64,000 nt of DNA, from assembly GCF_023952475.1 (NCBI RefSeq), contig NZ_JALHRX010000004.1, positions 396,626-460,625 on the forward strand, written 5' to 3'. Position 1 is the stretch's first letter. Each line of letters starts with the position of its first letter. Shown in pieces: positions 8,411 to 17,823 of the stretch. This DNA comes from Cupriavidus sp. WGlv3. GTDB lineage: Bacteria; Pseudomonadota; Gammaproteobacteria; Burkholderiales; Burkholderiaceae. Made by a program: the position numbers and the translations under genes. The notes under the pieces were generated by a model, which saw only the letters and a program-made list of their open reading frames with translations, was not told the origin of the DNA and made no database searches.

Positions 8411-9630
8411 GGTGTCTCCGTGGCGGCGGCGCAGTGCGCGGCGCCGCTCTGTTGCAGTTGTGCGATCTGTTCTTCAGCGAGGCCGGCCCCGGCCAGCACC
8501 GCGCGGGTGTGCTCGCCCAGCCGCGGCGGCAGCGCCAGCGGCGCGCGCTGGCCGTCGAAACGCACCGGCGCGCCGGGAAAGCGCAGCTTGCCCATGGCCG
8601 GATCGTCGGCGGTCTCGAAGAAGCCGGTGGCGGCCAGGTGCGGATCGTGCGTCAGGTCGTCGAGCGCGTTGATGCGCGCCACCGGGATCTGCAGCCGTTC
8701 GCACAGCGCCACCCAGTGCGCGGTGCCGTGCGCCTGCACGATCTCGCCGGTCAGTTCGTACAGGGTCTCGATATGCTCGGTGCGGGCGGCGATGTCGGCA
8801 AAGCGCGCATCGGCAGCCAGCTCGGGGCGCCCGGCGGCGTGGAAGAAGTCGCGCCAGTGCGCATCGGTGTACGGCATCATGCAGACATGGCCGTCGGCGC
8901 TGCGGTAGGGGCGGCGCAATGGCGCCAGCACGCGCGGATAGCCGCTCGGGCCGCGCGGCGGCTCGAAGTGGTGGCCGTAGAAGTGCTCGACCAGGTTGAA
9001 CGCCACCATCGACTCGAACATCGGCACCTCGACCAGCGTGCCATGGCCGGCGCCGCCGTCGGCCTGGCGCTGCGCGCGGCCGGCCAGCGCCGCGCATACC
9101 GACAGCGCCGCCACCAGCCCGCTGGTCTTGTCCGCGGCAATGGTGGGGAAGTAGCGGCTGTCGCCGGTCTGCGCCGCCATCAGCGCGGCATTGCCCGACA
9201 GGCCCTGGATGATGTCGTCGTAGGCCGGCCGGCCGCCGTAGGGACCGTCCTCGGCAAAGCCCAGCAGGCTGACGAAGACCAGGTCAGGATGGCGCGCCCG
9301 CACCGCGTCGGGGTCCAGGCCAAGCGCCGCCAGCTTCTGCGGGCGCATGCTGTGCATCAGCACGTCGGCGCGGTCCAGCACGCGCTCCAGCGCGGCCTGC
9401 GCGGCTGGCTGCTTCAGGTCCAGCACCACGCTGCGCTTGCCGCGGTTGACGCCGAGGAAGATCGCCGCCATGCCGGGTTCGGCGGCGGGCCCGGTGCGGC
9501 GCGTGGAATCGCCTTCGGGCGGCTCGACCTTGATCACCTCGGCGCCGAGGTCGGCCAGCCACTGGCTGGCATACGGCCCCATCACCACCGTGGACAGGTC
9601 GACCACGCGGATACCTGCAAGCGGCAGCAT
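8407..9630 (-). CDS. CaiB/BaiF family CoA-transferase
   Basis: A 407-residue family III CoA-transferase. Family features include the N-terminal LAGIRVVDLSTVVMGPYASQ, the segment LGAEVIKVEPPEGDSTR, and NRGKRSVVLDLKQP. The catalytic Asp expected in this family is probably in the stretch AYDDIIQGLSG. Such enzymes move CoA between carboxylic acids and so activate the substrate without ATP. It is the first gene of the minus operon (RBS GGAGA, ATG 9630) and is divergent from a LysR gene 105 bp away, the likely regulator. The acid activated cannot be deduced. Confidence 0.9.
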   Translation of the reverse strand: MLPLAGIRVVDLSTVVMGPYASQWLADLGAEVIKVEPPEGDSTRRTGPAAEPGMAAIFLGVNRGKRSVVLDLKQPAAQAALERVLDRADVLMHSMRPQKLAALGLDPDAVRARHPDLVFVSLLGFAEDGPYGGRPAYDDIIQGLSGNAALMAAQTGDSRYFPTIAADKTSGLVAALSVCAALAGRAQRQADGGAGHGTLVEVPMFESMVAFNLVEHFYGHHFEPPRGPSGYPRVLAPLRRPYRSADGHVCMMPYTDAHWRDFFHAAGRPELAADARFADIAARTEHIETLYELTGEIVQAHGTAHWVALCERLQIPVARINALDDLTHDPHLAATGFFETADDPAMGKLRFPGAPVRFDGQRAPLALPPRLGEHTRAVLAGAGLAEEQIAQLQQSGAAHCAAATETP

Positions 9631-9688
9631 AGTGTCTCCGGTCTTTTGTACTGTGGGCCACAGGGTAGATCAGCGGGGACCGGCTGGT

Positions 9689-9727
9689 CTAATATTAGTT
9701 TTTTAGCAATCGATATCCCCTGGATAT
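9689..9727. promoter_or_regulatory. LysR operator candidates in the caiB-lysR divergent region
   Basis: Two palindromes lie in this short AT-rich stretch: CTAATATTAG (9689-9698) and ATATCC-CCT-GGATAT (9713-9727). The second ends 8 bp before the lysR start codon. Divergent placement next to a LysR gene is the usual arrangement for autoregulation and target control. Confidence 0.5.
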
Positions 9728-9735
9728 TGGCAACC

Positions 9736-10626
9736 ATGGACCTGCGCCAATTGCAGCAGTTTGTCGCTCTGGCCGAGACCGGCAATTTCCACCGCGCCGC
9801 CGAACGGTTGCACATGGCGCAGCCGCCGCTTTCGATTTCAATTCGCAAGCTCGAGGAGCAGCTCGGCACGGCGCTGTTCGTGCGCACCTCGCGCGGGGTG
9901 CGGCTGACGCAGGCGGGCGAGGCCGCCCTGCATGACGCGCGCCGGGCGCTGTTCCATGCACAGCAGGCGCGCGCCGCGGCGATGGCGGCGGGGCAGGGCG
10001 AGCGCGGCGCGTTGCGCATCGGCTTTATCGGCTCGGCCACCTATGCGCTGCTGCCCAAGCTGATCCCGGCGTTCCGCGCCGCGCATCCCGGGATCGAGCT
10101 GATCCTGCATGAATCGACCACCGCCGCGATCCTCGACCGGCTGGAAAAGCACCAGATCGATGCCGGGCTGGTGCGCTTCCCGATCCTGAGCAGCGGCGGC
10201 TACGCGCTGACGCCGCTGGAGAACGATGTCTTTGTCGCCGCGGTGCCGGCTGACAGCCCGCTGGCACGCGCGGACGCGATCGCGCTGCGCGCGCTGGCCG
10301 ACCAGCCTTTCATCATGTATCCGGCGGCGCAGGTGCCCAACCTGCATGCGGTGGCAATGCTGCTGTGCCAGCAGGCGGGCTTCGTGCCGCGCGTCACGCA
10401 GGAGGCGGTGCAGGTGCAGACCCAGGTGAGCCTGGTGGAAAGCGGATTGGGCGTGGCACTGGTGCCGAGCGTGGCGGCGCGCTACGCCAACCAGCGCGTG
10501 CGCTTCCTGCCCTTGTCGAGCCCGCGGCCGGCGGGCCGCATCGGCATTGCGCTGGCGGCGCGGCCCGATGACGGCGACCGCCAGGTGCAACGCTTCCTGG
10601 CGGCGGCGCAGGCCGCGGTGCAGTAA
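9736..10626 (+). CDS. LysR family transcriptional regulator
   Basis: A 296-residue LysR protein. The N-terminal winged helix-turn-helix is MDLRQLQQFVALAETGNFHRAAERLHMAQPPLSISIRKLEEQLG, followed by a two-lobed effector-binding domain starting near LRIGFIGSATYALLPKLI. The frame is open far upstream, but the conserved N terminus fixes the start at ATG 9736. It is divergent from the CaiB/MaoC/dehydrogenase operon and probably controls it in response to a pathway intermediate. The 3' end converges with a LuxR-type gene 21 bp away. Confidence 0.92.
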   Translation: MDLRQLQQFVALAETGNFHRAAERLHMAQPPLSISIRKLEEQLGTALFVRTSRGVRLTQAGEAALHDARRALFHAQQARAAAMAAGQGERGALRIGFIGSATYALLPKLIPAFRAAHPGIELILHESTTAAILDRLEKHQIDAGLVRFPILSSGGYALTPLENDVFVAAVPADSPLARADAIALRALADQPFIMYPAAQVPNLHAVAMLLCQQAGFVPRVTQEAVQVQTQVSLVESGLGVALVPSVAARYANQRVRFLPLSSPRPAGRIGIALAARPDDGDRQVQRFLAAAQAAVQ

Positions 10627-10647
10627 ACAGGGAACCAGCCTGGACGC

Positions 10648-11796
10648 TCAGGCGGCGCGCGGGCGCGGGGTGCGCGGCCGGATCGCCGAAGTCATGCCGG
10701 CCCGCTCCAGGTTGACGCCGGGCAGCAGGTGCAGCAGCCGCACCAGCTCGGACTGGCGATGCGTGCCGGTCTTGCGCAGCGTGTCGCGGATATGCACGCG
10801 CACGGTATGGGGCGAGAGGAACTCGCGCTCGGCGATCTCGTTGAGGGTTTCGCCGGCGGCGAGCCGGATGGCGATGATGCTCTCCTTGCGCGACAGCCCG
10901 AACAGCGAGGTCAGCACGCCGGCATCCAGCACCGAGCGCGATTCGGAGTTGCCCAGCAGCAGCATCGCCGCCGGCAGCTGCCACGGGCCCTCCACCGGCT
11001 GGCGTGACACCAGCGGCGTGACGATGATCGGCACCGGCTGCCCGCCGGAGGTGATATGCATCCACGAGCCCGACGCGGCGTCGGCGCCGCGGCCGCGCAT
11101 GGCGCCGTCGAGCAGCTTGCGCAGCACCGCCTGCAGCGTGTCGCTGTGGGCGCGCAGCACGCCGTCCTGCAGCGACAGGTGGCTGTCGGCCTGCACCAGC
11201 GCTTCGGCCCAGCTGTTGGCGTAGCGCACGCGCAGGTCGGCCTGCAGCACCATCACGCCGAAGTCCAGCGTATCGAGCCCGGCCAGGCCCAGGCTGGCCA
11301 GCCCGCTCAGTTCGAAGTTGCGCTGCTGCATGCGCGCCGCGCGCACCCAGTGCGGCATCACATGCGACAGGCGCCGTTCGCGCTGGCCGGTGCTGATGCT
11401 GCCGGCGTTGGTGCCGCTCATCAGCACGCAGACTTCGGCGTTCTCGACCAGCCGGATGCCTTGCTCGAGTTCGCTGCAGACCAGCGCCGCGACATCGGTG
11501 GCGGTCGCGCCGCCGCAGCACAGCGCGGCTGCGTCGAGCGGGGCCGGGCGGGCACCGTGGCAAGCGCCGAGCGTTCCCGGCAGGCTGGCACCGCCGGTGA
11601 AGCAGCCGTGCGGGGTCACGCCGAGGCGGGCATGGCCGGCCAGCTTGTCCCAGATCAGGTAGCGCGGGCTGACGGTGCAGGTGTACCGTGAAAACAGGTC
11701 AAGGGCGGCGGGCATGGCCGCGACGTCCAGCGCGGACTCATAGATGGAGTCGACCAGACGATGGAAGTCTTCGTCCGTTGTCGGGTGTTCGCCCAT
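10648..11796 (-). CDS. LuxR-type helix-turn-helix regulator
   Basis: A 382-residue regulator. The C-terminal LuxR/FixJ DNA-binding domain reads LFGLSRKESIIAIRLAAGE, then EFLSPHTVRVHIRDTLRKTG. The N-terminal ~300 residues contain PAS-like segments (LDTLDFGVMVLQADLRVRYAN) and no receiver or autoinducer-binding motif that I recognise. ATG 11796 was chosen because GGGGGGAT lies just upstream and the protein MGEHPTTDEDFHRLVDSIYE begins cleanly there; the open frame continues further upstream with no family support. No obvious cognate partner; acyl-CoA genes lie on both sides. Confidence 0.85.
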   Translation of the reverse strand: MGEHPTTDEDFHRLVDSIYESALDVAAMPAALDLFSRYTCTVSPRYLIWDKLAGHARLGVTPHGCFTGGASLPGTLGACHGARPAPLDAAALCCGGATATDVAALVCSELEQGIRLVENAEVCVLMSGTNAGSISTGQRERRLSHVMPHWVRAARMQQRNFELSGLASLGLAGLDTLDFGVMVLQADLRVRYANSWAEALVQADSHLSLQDGVLRAHSDTLQAVLRKLLDGAMRGRGADAASGSWMHITSGGQPVPIIVTPLVSRQPVEGPWQLPAAMLLLGNSESRSVLDAGVLTSLFGLSRKESIIAIRLAAGETLNEIAEREFLSPHTVRVHIRDTLRKTGTHRQSELVRLLHLLPGVNLERAGMTSAIRPRTPRPRAA

Positions 11797-12109
11797 GTTC
11801 AGATCCCCCCGGTGGCAAACGCCTCTTGCTCTGCGCCACGGCAAGTGGCCACATCCCTTCGTGTTATCGGTTCCGTTCTGGCGTTCTGTAGTGGCGCCGA
11901 TACGGCTGCTGCCGGCAGCGCGCCTGGTTGGTCGCGCTTGCCGTGCCGCAATCATGCCAAACAATGTTGTATGTTTTATACCCCGTGTTGGAGGGGGAAA
12001 CCCCGATTGTGCGGCGCAAAATTCTCATCAGGCTTATCCTGCGTCGCTTTCGGGGCAGGATACGAGCTGGGCCGGAGGCAACTTCAGCCGCTCGCCCGGG
12101 TGCAGGCGG
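11797..12109. other. 313-bp intergenic region upstream of the LuxR-type gene
   Basis: This region lies between the LuxR-type start and the MscS stop, both on the minus strand. A small AT-rich patch near 11955-11980 contains TATAAA on the minus strand (11975-11980), about 180 bp before the LuxR start, without a good -35. I see no gene or strong terminator here. Confidence 0.4.
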
Positions 12110-14413
12110 TTACCGGGGCGCGGCCTTTGTCGCCAGCTCCCCGGCGGGCAACTCCACCGTGCCGCCATCGACCTGGATGGTCAGGTTCGGCGACGCCATG
12201 CGGATGCCGCTGGCGTCGAAGTTGCGCTTGAGCCGGGCATTGAAGGCGCGCGTGATCTCCGCCTGCATCAGCGGCCGGGTCTTGATCTGCGCCATCACCA
12301 CCGGGCCGCTCGGGTCGAAGCGGTCCAGGCCCAGGATCTCGAGGCCGGACATCAGCTTGCGGCCGTAGCGGTGGTCGCGCGCCAGCTCGGCGCCGGTGGT
12401 GCGGATCAGCTCCAGCGCCTGGTCCAGGTCGCTCTGGTAGCTGATGCCGATGCTGAGCACGGCGTAGCCGTAGCCGCGCGACAGGTTCTTGACCGCCTTG
12501 ATCTGGCTGTACGGCAGCGTGTGCAGCGCGCCGCGGCCGTCGCGCAGCTTGACGGTGCGGATGGTCATGGCCTCGACCACGCCGGCGTGGTCGGGCAGCT
12601 CGATCGAGTCGCCGATGGCGATGGAATCCTCGACCACGATAAACAGGCCGGTGATCAGGTCCTGCACCAGGCTTTGCGCGCCGAAGCCGATGGCCAGGCC
12701 GACCACGCCGGCGCCCGCCAGCAGCGGCGTCACGTTGACGCCCAGGTTGGCCAGCACCGCGATCACGGTCAGCACCAGCAGGCCGATGAACGAGGCATTG
12801 CGCACCAGCGGCAGGATGGTCCGGGCCCGCAGGCTGGGCTGCGCCGCGCGCGCGTGCGCGGGTGAGAGGGACTGCATGATCGCGGTGTCGATCAGCAGCC
12901 AGACCAGCCAGGCCAGCAGCACGGTGCTGGTGACGTGGAACGCGGTCTCGGTCAGGTGGCGCCCGACGGCCGACGACTCGGCCAGCCGCACCAGCGACGT
13001 GCCCCACACGCGCATGACGATTTCCACGAACACCGCCCACACCAGCACGCGCCCCAGCGCCAGCGCAAAGCGCCCGAAGCGTTGCAGGTAAGCCGAGCGG
13101 CGGCGGTCGCGGATGCGCGGTGCGCGCGCGCCGGCCTTGGGCGAGCGCCCCAGCACCATGGTCAGCAGCAGCGCGGCGACGAACAGCGCCACCGACGCCA
13201 CCGTGCGGCGCAGGAACACATCGGCATGGCCGGTGGCCAGCACCGTGCCGATCACCGATGCCACCACCACCGCCAGCACCGGCAGGTGCCAGGCGTTGCC
13301 GGCCAGGCGCAGCAGGTCGGTCACGGCGGGATGGGCCTGGCGGAAGGCCAGCGGCCGCTGGCTGATCAGCTGGCCGATCTGGCGCCGGAAGCCCAGCGCG
13401 AACGCGCCGATGCCCAGCGCCGCGGCGATATTGGCCAGGGTCGAGACCAGCGCGCAAAGGTTGCCGCCCAGCACCGCGACCATGCGGCCGTCGGCGGCGC
13501 CGTTGCCCAGCGCGGCCAGCGCGCCGGTGCAGAACAGCAGCCACGGGGAACGCGCCAGCAGTTGCCGCACCGCCAGTTGCCGGTGCGCGCTGCGGAACAG
13601 CGCGAAGATGACCTGGCACACCGCCGCCGCGACCGCGCCGGCGACGATGGCGTAGGCCAGCAGCACGGCGGCGACGCTGGCCGGCGATTGCGCGAACAGC
13701 TGCCGGGCCAGCAGCAGCGTCAGCCCGAATGCCACCACCCATGGCCCGATATGGCGCAGCATGTAGAGGCCGACGTCGACCCACGAGGGCAGTTCCGGCA
13801 GCTTGCCGCGCGGCGCGGGCGCGGTGCCTGCGGTGCGCCGCCGCCGCAGCCGGTGGCCGGCCTCGTACAGCAGCCAGCCGCACGCCGCCCATGCCGCCAG
13901 CACCAGCGCGAATTCGCGCAGCGAGTCCAGTGCCGGGCGCGTGCCGCCCAGCGTCAGCGCGGCGCGCCATTCCTCGGCCGCGAAGCGCGTGCGCCAGCCC
14001 CAGTACTGCCACGGGCCACGGTCTTCGCGCAGGTGCGAGTCGACTTCGTCCAGCACCTGCGCCACGGCGCCGAACAGCCCTGGCGCCGAAGCCGCGGCGG
14101 CCGACGACGCCATCGCCGCTGACGCCGCCAGGCCCTGCCGCAGGGTTTGCAGCTGGCCCACCAGCGCGCGCCGCTCGCCGTCGTCCTGCAGCGTGGCGAT
14201 GACCTGGTCCAGCGACTGCGCCAGCGGCATGCTGGCGGCAGCGGTGCTGGCGGGGGCCGCGGGTTTTTCCGCCGGCGCCAGCAAGGCGGCGAGCGGGCCG
14301 GCCGGGGCGGAGCGCACCGGCATGGCGCACAGCAGCGCGAGCAGGCCGGCCAGCCAGGCCAGGGCGGCATGCCGGCGGCGCCGGGCGAAGGCGTTAGGGT
14401 CGGGTTTGCGCAT
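12110..14413 (-). CDS. Large MscS-family mechanosensitive channel
   Basis: A 767-residue integral membrane protein. Residues 1-38 are a signal peptide (RRRR, then LAWLAGLLALLCAMPVRSA). A predicted periplasmic segment with Gln/Leu-rich helices follows, then about ten hydrophobic helices, and the MscS pore and beta-domain LLAGAGVVGLAIGFGAQ with QDLITGLFIVVEDSIAIGD near residue 600. It gates in response to membrane tension during osmotic downshock. Upstream in-frame GTG 14470 and ATG 14458 are possible, but none has a good ribosome site; the signal peptide favours ATG 14413. The cytoplasmic C-terminal domain is full length. Confidence 0.88.
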   Translation of the reverse strand: MRKPDPNAFARRRRHAALAWLAGLLALLCAMPVRSAPAGPLAALLAPAEKPAAPASTAAASMPLAQSLDQVIATLQDDGERRALVGQLQTLRQGLAASAAMASSAAAASAPGLFGAVAQVLDEVDSHLREDRGPWQYWGWRTRFAAEEWRAALTLGGTRPALDSLREFALVLAAWAACGWLLYEAGHRLRRRRTAGTAPAPRGKLPELPSWVDVGLYMLRHIGPWVVAFGLTLLLARQLFAQSPASVAAVLLAYAIVAGAVAAAVCQVIFALFRSAHRQLAVRQLLARSPWLLFCTGALAALGNGAADGRMVAVLGGNLCALVSTLANIAAALGIGAFALGFRRQIGQLISQRPLAFRQAHPAVTDLLRLAGNAWHLPVLAVVVASVIGTVLATGHADVFLRRTVASVALFVAALLLTMVLGRSPKAGARAPRIRDRRRSAYLQRFGRFALALGRVLVWAVFVEIVMRVWGTSLVRLAESSAVGRHLTETAFHVTSTVLLAWLVWLLIDTAIMQSLSPAHARAAQPSLRARTILPLVRNASFIGLLVLTVIAVLANLGVNVTPLLAGAGVVGLAIGFGAQSLVQDLITGLFIVVEDSIAIGDSIELPDHAGVVEAMTIRTVKLRDGRGALHTLPYSQIKAVKNLSRGYGYAVLSIGISYQSDLDQALELIRTTGAELARDHRYGRKLMSGLEILGLDRFDPSGPVVMAQIKTRPLMQAEITRAFNARLKRNFDASGIRMASPNLTIQVDGGTVELPAGELATKAAPR

Positions 14414-14529
14414 GGCGGGTGATCGTTTGCCGGCTGGCGCCGGCGCCGGAATGGCCATCGATCGCGCCACTGTAACGCATCGGTCGCGTGGTGTGCCGGG
14501 CGGCGTTCTGGGGCGCGCATCGGGCGCAT

Positions 14530-14545
14530 TCGTCGCTTCAGACGA
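14530..14545. promoter_or_regulatory. Acyl-CoA regulon palindrome (variant) upstream of SDR
   Basis: TCGTCGCTTCAGACGA, one base from the perfect TCGTCGCTTCCGACGA found at 48017, 54292 and 55876. It lies 130 bp before the SDR start. It probably marks this SDR/ligase pair as part of the same regulon. Confidence 0.55.
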
Positions 14546-14675
14546 TGCATCGGCGGCGCCGATCCCCGAATCTCGAACCCACTCCGGTACAGGCGCTGCT
14601 CGCGCCTGCCGGCTTCAACCAGGACGCGGCCGCACAGCGCGGCCGCACGGCAACAAGAGACAAAGGAAAGACGGC

Positions 14676-15458
14676 ATGGAACTCAATGCATCGGTATCGG
14701 CAGTGGTGACGGGTGGCGCTTCGGGCCTGGGCGCGGCAACCGCACGGGCGCTGGCGGCACAGGGCGTGCGCGTGGCACTGTTCGACCTGAACGCCGAGAA
14801 GGGCGAAGCGCTGGCGCGTGAACTCGGCGGCGTGTTCTGCCAGGTCAACGTGACCTCCGAGGCCGAGGTCGAGGCCGGCTTTGCCAAGGCGCGCGCCGCC
14901 ATCGGCCAGGAGCGTATCCTGGTCAACTGCGCCGGCACCGGCAACGCCATCAAGACCGCCTCGCGTTCCAAGGAAGCGCCGGACCAGATCAAGCATTTCC
15001 CGTCCGATGCCTTCGAGCGCATCATCCAGATCAACCTGATCGGCACCTTCCGCTGCATCGCGCGTTCGGCCGCCGGCATGCTGACGCTGGACACCGCCGG
15101 CGGCGAGCGCGGCGTGATCATCAACACCGCCTCGGTAGCGGCGCAGGACGGCCAGATGGGCCAGGCTGCATACTCGGCATCGAAGGCGGCCGTGGTCGGC
15201 ATGACGCTGCCGATCGCGCGCGACCTGGCGGGCGAGGGCATCCGCGTCAACACCATCCTGCCCGGCATCTTCAATACGCCGCTGCTGCAGGGCGCGGCCG
15301 AGAACGTCAAGGCCGCGCTGGCCGCGTCGGTGCCGTTCCCCAAGCGCCTGGGGCAGCCGGAAGAGTTTGCCTCGCTGGCGGTCGAGATGTGCCGCAACGG
15401 CTATTTCAACGGCGAGTCGGTGCGACTGGACGGCGCCATCCGCATGGCGCCGCGCTGA
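14676..15458 (+). CDS. Short-chain dehydrogenase, 3-hydroxyacyl-CoA dehydrogenase type II-like
   Basis: A 260-residue SDR. TGGASGLGAATA is the NAD-binding Gly motif, NCAGTGNA follows, and YSASK is the intact catalytic Tyr/Lys pair. The layout (VSAVVTGGASGLGAATARALA, GGERGVIINTASVAAQDGQMGQAAYSASKAAVVGM, LPGIFNTPLL) matches type II 3-hydroxyacyl-CoA dehydrogenase (HSD10-like), which oxidises 3-hydroxyacyl-CoA with NAD. AAAGGAAAG precedes ATG 14676; the longer upstream frame is not supported. An acyl-CoA ligase gene follows 79 bp later. The TCGTCG palindrome upstream is shared with other beta-oxidation-type genes in the window. Confidence 0.88.
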   Translation: MELNASVSAVVTGGASGLGAATARALAAQGVRVALFDLNAEKGEALARELGGVFCQVNVTSEAEVEAGFAKARAAIGQERILVNCAGTGNAIKTASRSKEAPDQIKHFPSDAFERIIQINLIGTFRCIARSAAGMLTLDTAGGERGVIINTASVAAQDGQMGQAAYSASKAAVVGMTLPIARDLAGEGIRVNTILPGIFNTPLLQGAAENVKAALAASVPFPKRLGQPEEFASLAVEMCRNGYFNGESVRLDGAIRMAPR

Positions 15459-15537
15459 ACGCAAGACCGGCTTGTCGCCATGTGCGGACCCGCGTCACGC
15501 GAGTCCGTACATGGCATGAAATCTTTGGGAGACGCGG

Positions 15538-17121
15538 ATGGATTTCAGCTATCTGACGACGCTGCCTCACGCGGTGCGCCATTTCGCGCGCCTGCGGCCG
15601 GAGGCGGTGGCGTATTCGTTCGAAGGCCGGCAGACCACGTACGCCGGGTTCGAGCGCTACACCGACCGCGTGGCGCAGGGCTTGCTGGCCGAAGGCGTGC
15701 GCGCGGGCGATCGCATCGGCTATATCGGCAAGAACAGCGACCACTATTTCGAACTGCTGCTGGGTGCGGCCAAGACCGGCGCGGTGATGGCGCCGGCCAG
15801 CTGGCGCCTCGCGCCGCCCGAGGTGGAGTTCATCCTCGCGCATAGCGATGCGGTGGTGCTGTTTGTCGGCGCCGAGTCGGCGGCGATGGCGCGCAACCTG
15901 CTGCCGGCGCTGCCGCTGGTGCGCAAGGTGGTGGTGATGGAGCCGTGCGACGGCCAGGGCGACTGGCCCTGCTACACCGACTGGCGCGACGCGCATCCGG
16001 CCACGCCGCCGGCGCATGAGCCGGCCGCGCACGACGTGGTGCTGCAGCTGTACACGTCAGGCACCACCGGCCGGCCCAAGGGCGCGATGCTGACGCACCG
16101 CAACCTGACCATCGGCACCGAGGTCAGCGAGCGCGAACACCTGGCCTGGTCGCATTGGGTGGCCGACGATATTTCGCTGGTGGCGATGCCGGTGGCGCAT
16201 ATCGGCGGCTCTGGCTGGGGCCTGCGCAACCTGCTGTCCGGCGCCAAGGGCGTGGTCGCGCGCGAGTTCGATCCGCGCGCGGTGCTCGACTTCATCGAGA
16301 AGGAACGCGTCAGCAAGCTGTTCCTGGTGCCGGCCGCGATGCAGATCGTGCTGCGCGACCCGCGCGCGCGCCAGGTCGACTATTCGCGCCTGAAGTACCT
16401 GCTGTACGGCGCCGCGCCGATTCCTGCGGCGCTGCTGCGCGAAGGCATCGAAGTATTCGGCTGCGGTTTCGTGCAGCAGTACGGCATGACCGAGACCACC
16501 GGCACCATCGTCGCGCTGCCGCCCGAGGACCACACCACCGACGAGGTGCCGCGCATGCGCGCAGCGGGCAAGGCGCTGCCGGGGGTCGAGCTGAAGGTGG
16601 TGGATTACGAAGGGCGCCAGCTGGCACCGGGCGAGGTCGGCGAAGTGGTGGTGCGCTCGCAGCACAACATGGCCGGCTACTGGAAGCAGCCCGAAGAGAC
16701 CGCGCGCACCATCGATGCCGACGGCTGGCTGCGCACCGGCGACGCCGGCTACATGGATGCCGAGGGCTACCTGTACATCCACGACCGCGTCAAGGACATG
16801 ATCATCAGCGGCGGCGAGAACGTCTATCCGGCCGAGGTCGAAAGCGCCATCTACGGCCATCCGCAAGTGGCGGACGTGGCCGTGATCGGCGTGCCGGACG
16901 AGAAGTGGGGCGAGGCGGTCAAGGCCATGGTCGTGCTCAAGCCGGGGCAGGCGGCGGACCGCGATGCCATCCTCGCCTGGACGCGCCAGCGCGTGGCCGG
17001 TTTCAAGGTGCCGAAGAGCATCGAGTTCGTCGATGCGCTGCCGCGCAACCCGTCAGGCAAGCTGCTGCGCCGCAAGCTGCGCGAGCCTTTCTGGGAAGGC
17101 ATGAACCGGCAGGTGAACTGA
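15538..17121 (+). CDS. Acyl-CoA synthetase (AMP-forming)
   Basis: A 527-residue ANL-superfamily ligase that activates a carboxylic acid to the acyl-CoA via an acyl-adenylate. The P-loop-like motif YTSGTTGRPKGAML spans residues 172-185; QYGMTETTG is the adenine-binding region, DGWLRTGDAGYMD the hinge, and PRNPSGKLLRR near the C terminus holds the catalytic Lys. Start ATG 15538 has TTTGGGAGACGCGG upstream. It is co-directional with the SDR 79 bp upstream, so one transcript is likely. Substrate class (medium/long fatty acid or aromatic acid) is not resolvable. Confidence 0.92.
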   Translation: MDFSYLTTLPHAVRHFARLRPEAVAYSFEGRQTTYAGFERYTDRVAQGLLAEGVRAGDRIGYIGKNSDHYFELLLGAAKTGAVMAPASWRLAPPEVEFILAHSDAVVLFVGAESAAMARNLLPALPLVRKVVVMEPCDGQGDWPCYTDWRDAHPATPPAHEPAAHDVVLQLYTSGTTGRPKGAMLTHRNLTIGTEVSEREHLAWSHWVADDISLVAMPVAHIGGSGWGLRNLLSGAKGVVAREFDPRAVLDFIEKERVSKLFLVPAAMQIVLRDPRARQVDYSRLKYLLYGAAPIPAALLREGIEVFGCGFVQQYGMTETTGTIVALPPEDHTTDEVPRMRAAGKALPGVELKVVDYEGRQLAPGEVGEVVVRSQHNMAGYWKQPEETARTIDADGWLRTGDAGYMDAEGYLYIHDRVKDMIISGGENVYPAEVESAIYGHPQVADVAVIGVPDEKWGEAVKAMVVLKPGQAADRDAILAWTRQRVAGFKVPKSIEFVDALPRNPSGKLLRRKLREPFWEGMNRQVN

Positions 17122-17138
17122 AGCCAGCCCCGCACGAC

Positions 17139-17167
17139 AAAAGCCCGTCGCGACCCGGCGGGCTTTT
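17139..17167. terminator. Terminator between acyl-CoA synthetase and DUF421 gene
   Basis: AAAAGCCCG (17139-17147) pairs with CGGGCTTTT (17159-17167) around an 11-base loop. A-run and T-run flanks make it able to terminate both convergent transcripts. Confidence 0.8.
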
Positions 17168-17188
17168 GCTTGTGGCGGGCCCGGAGGC

Positions 17189-17680
17189 CTATTCCTTCTT
17201 GATCACGCTGACCTTGCCGTCGGCTTCCAGGTAGAGCGCCTTGACGCCTTCGATCGAATCGACGCCATGCTGGCGGTACTTGGCCTCGAGTTCCTCGTCG
17301 GTGATGTTCTCGCGCCGCATGTTCTCGTGCAGCTTGACGCCGTCGCGCACCAGCAGCACCTTCCTGGCTTCGGCAAAGCGCTGGAAGCCCGGGTATTTGT
17401 AGGCGAGGAAGTCGATTAGCCGGTTCCAGACGATCAGCGTGATCACCAGCAGCACCGCGTCGGCCACGCCTTCGCCCTTGCCCGCCATGCCGTTCTGCGC
17501 CGCGTCGGCGACGATCACGATCAGCAGCAGGTCGGCGATGCCCATCGAGCCGATGTCGCGCCGCACCACGAAGCGGAACAGCAGGAACAGCGACCAGTAC
17601 ATCACCGTGCCGCGCACGATGGTTTCGAGCGGCGAGACGGTGAAGAAGAGCGCTTCGCGCCAGTCGATCGAAAAGTCCAT
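17189..17680 (-). CDS. DUF421 (YetF-like) membrane protein
   Basis: A 163-residue protein with N-terminal hydrophobic helices (ETIVRGTVMYWSLFLLFRFVV; IADLLLIVIVADAAQNGMAG; VLLVITLIVWNRLIDFLAY) and a small C-terminal cytoplasmic YetF domain (RKVLLVRDGVKLHENMRRENITDEEL). DUF421 proteins are widespread inner membrane proteins of unknown activity. ATG 17680 (MDFSIDWREALFF) gives the normal length; the frame upstream of it is not supported. It converges on the acyl-CoA synthetase with a terminator between. Confidence 0.88.
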   Translation of the reverse strand: MDFSIDWREALFFTVSPLETIVRGTVMYWSLFLLFRFVVRRDIGSMGIADLLLIVIVADAAQNGMAGKGEGVADAVLLVITLIVWNRLIDFLAYKYPGFQRFAEARKVLLVRDGVKLHENMRRENITDEELEAKYRQHGVDSIEGVKALYLEADGKVSVIKKE

Positions 17681-17823
17681 GCCGGCAACGCTGCAACATT
17701 CTTGCCAGCCGCGCAAAGCACGGAGCGACCGCGCCGTGGCGCCGGCGCCGCTATATCGCAGGTATCGAATGGTAATTCTTACAGGCACGGACCGGCCACG
17801 CTGGCCGTGCCTGCGAACCATGG

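Noticed and set aside
12935..14122. Long plus-strand open frame opposite the MscS gene
   Set aside because: Composition is a GC-rich shadow of the minus-strand MscS gene (His/Gln/Arg-rich), with no family match or ribosome site.
14414..14470. Longer MscS start at GTG 14470 or ATG 14458
   Set aside because: The signal peptide begins at ATG 14413; the extra residues are Ala/Pro-rich and lack family support.
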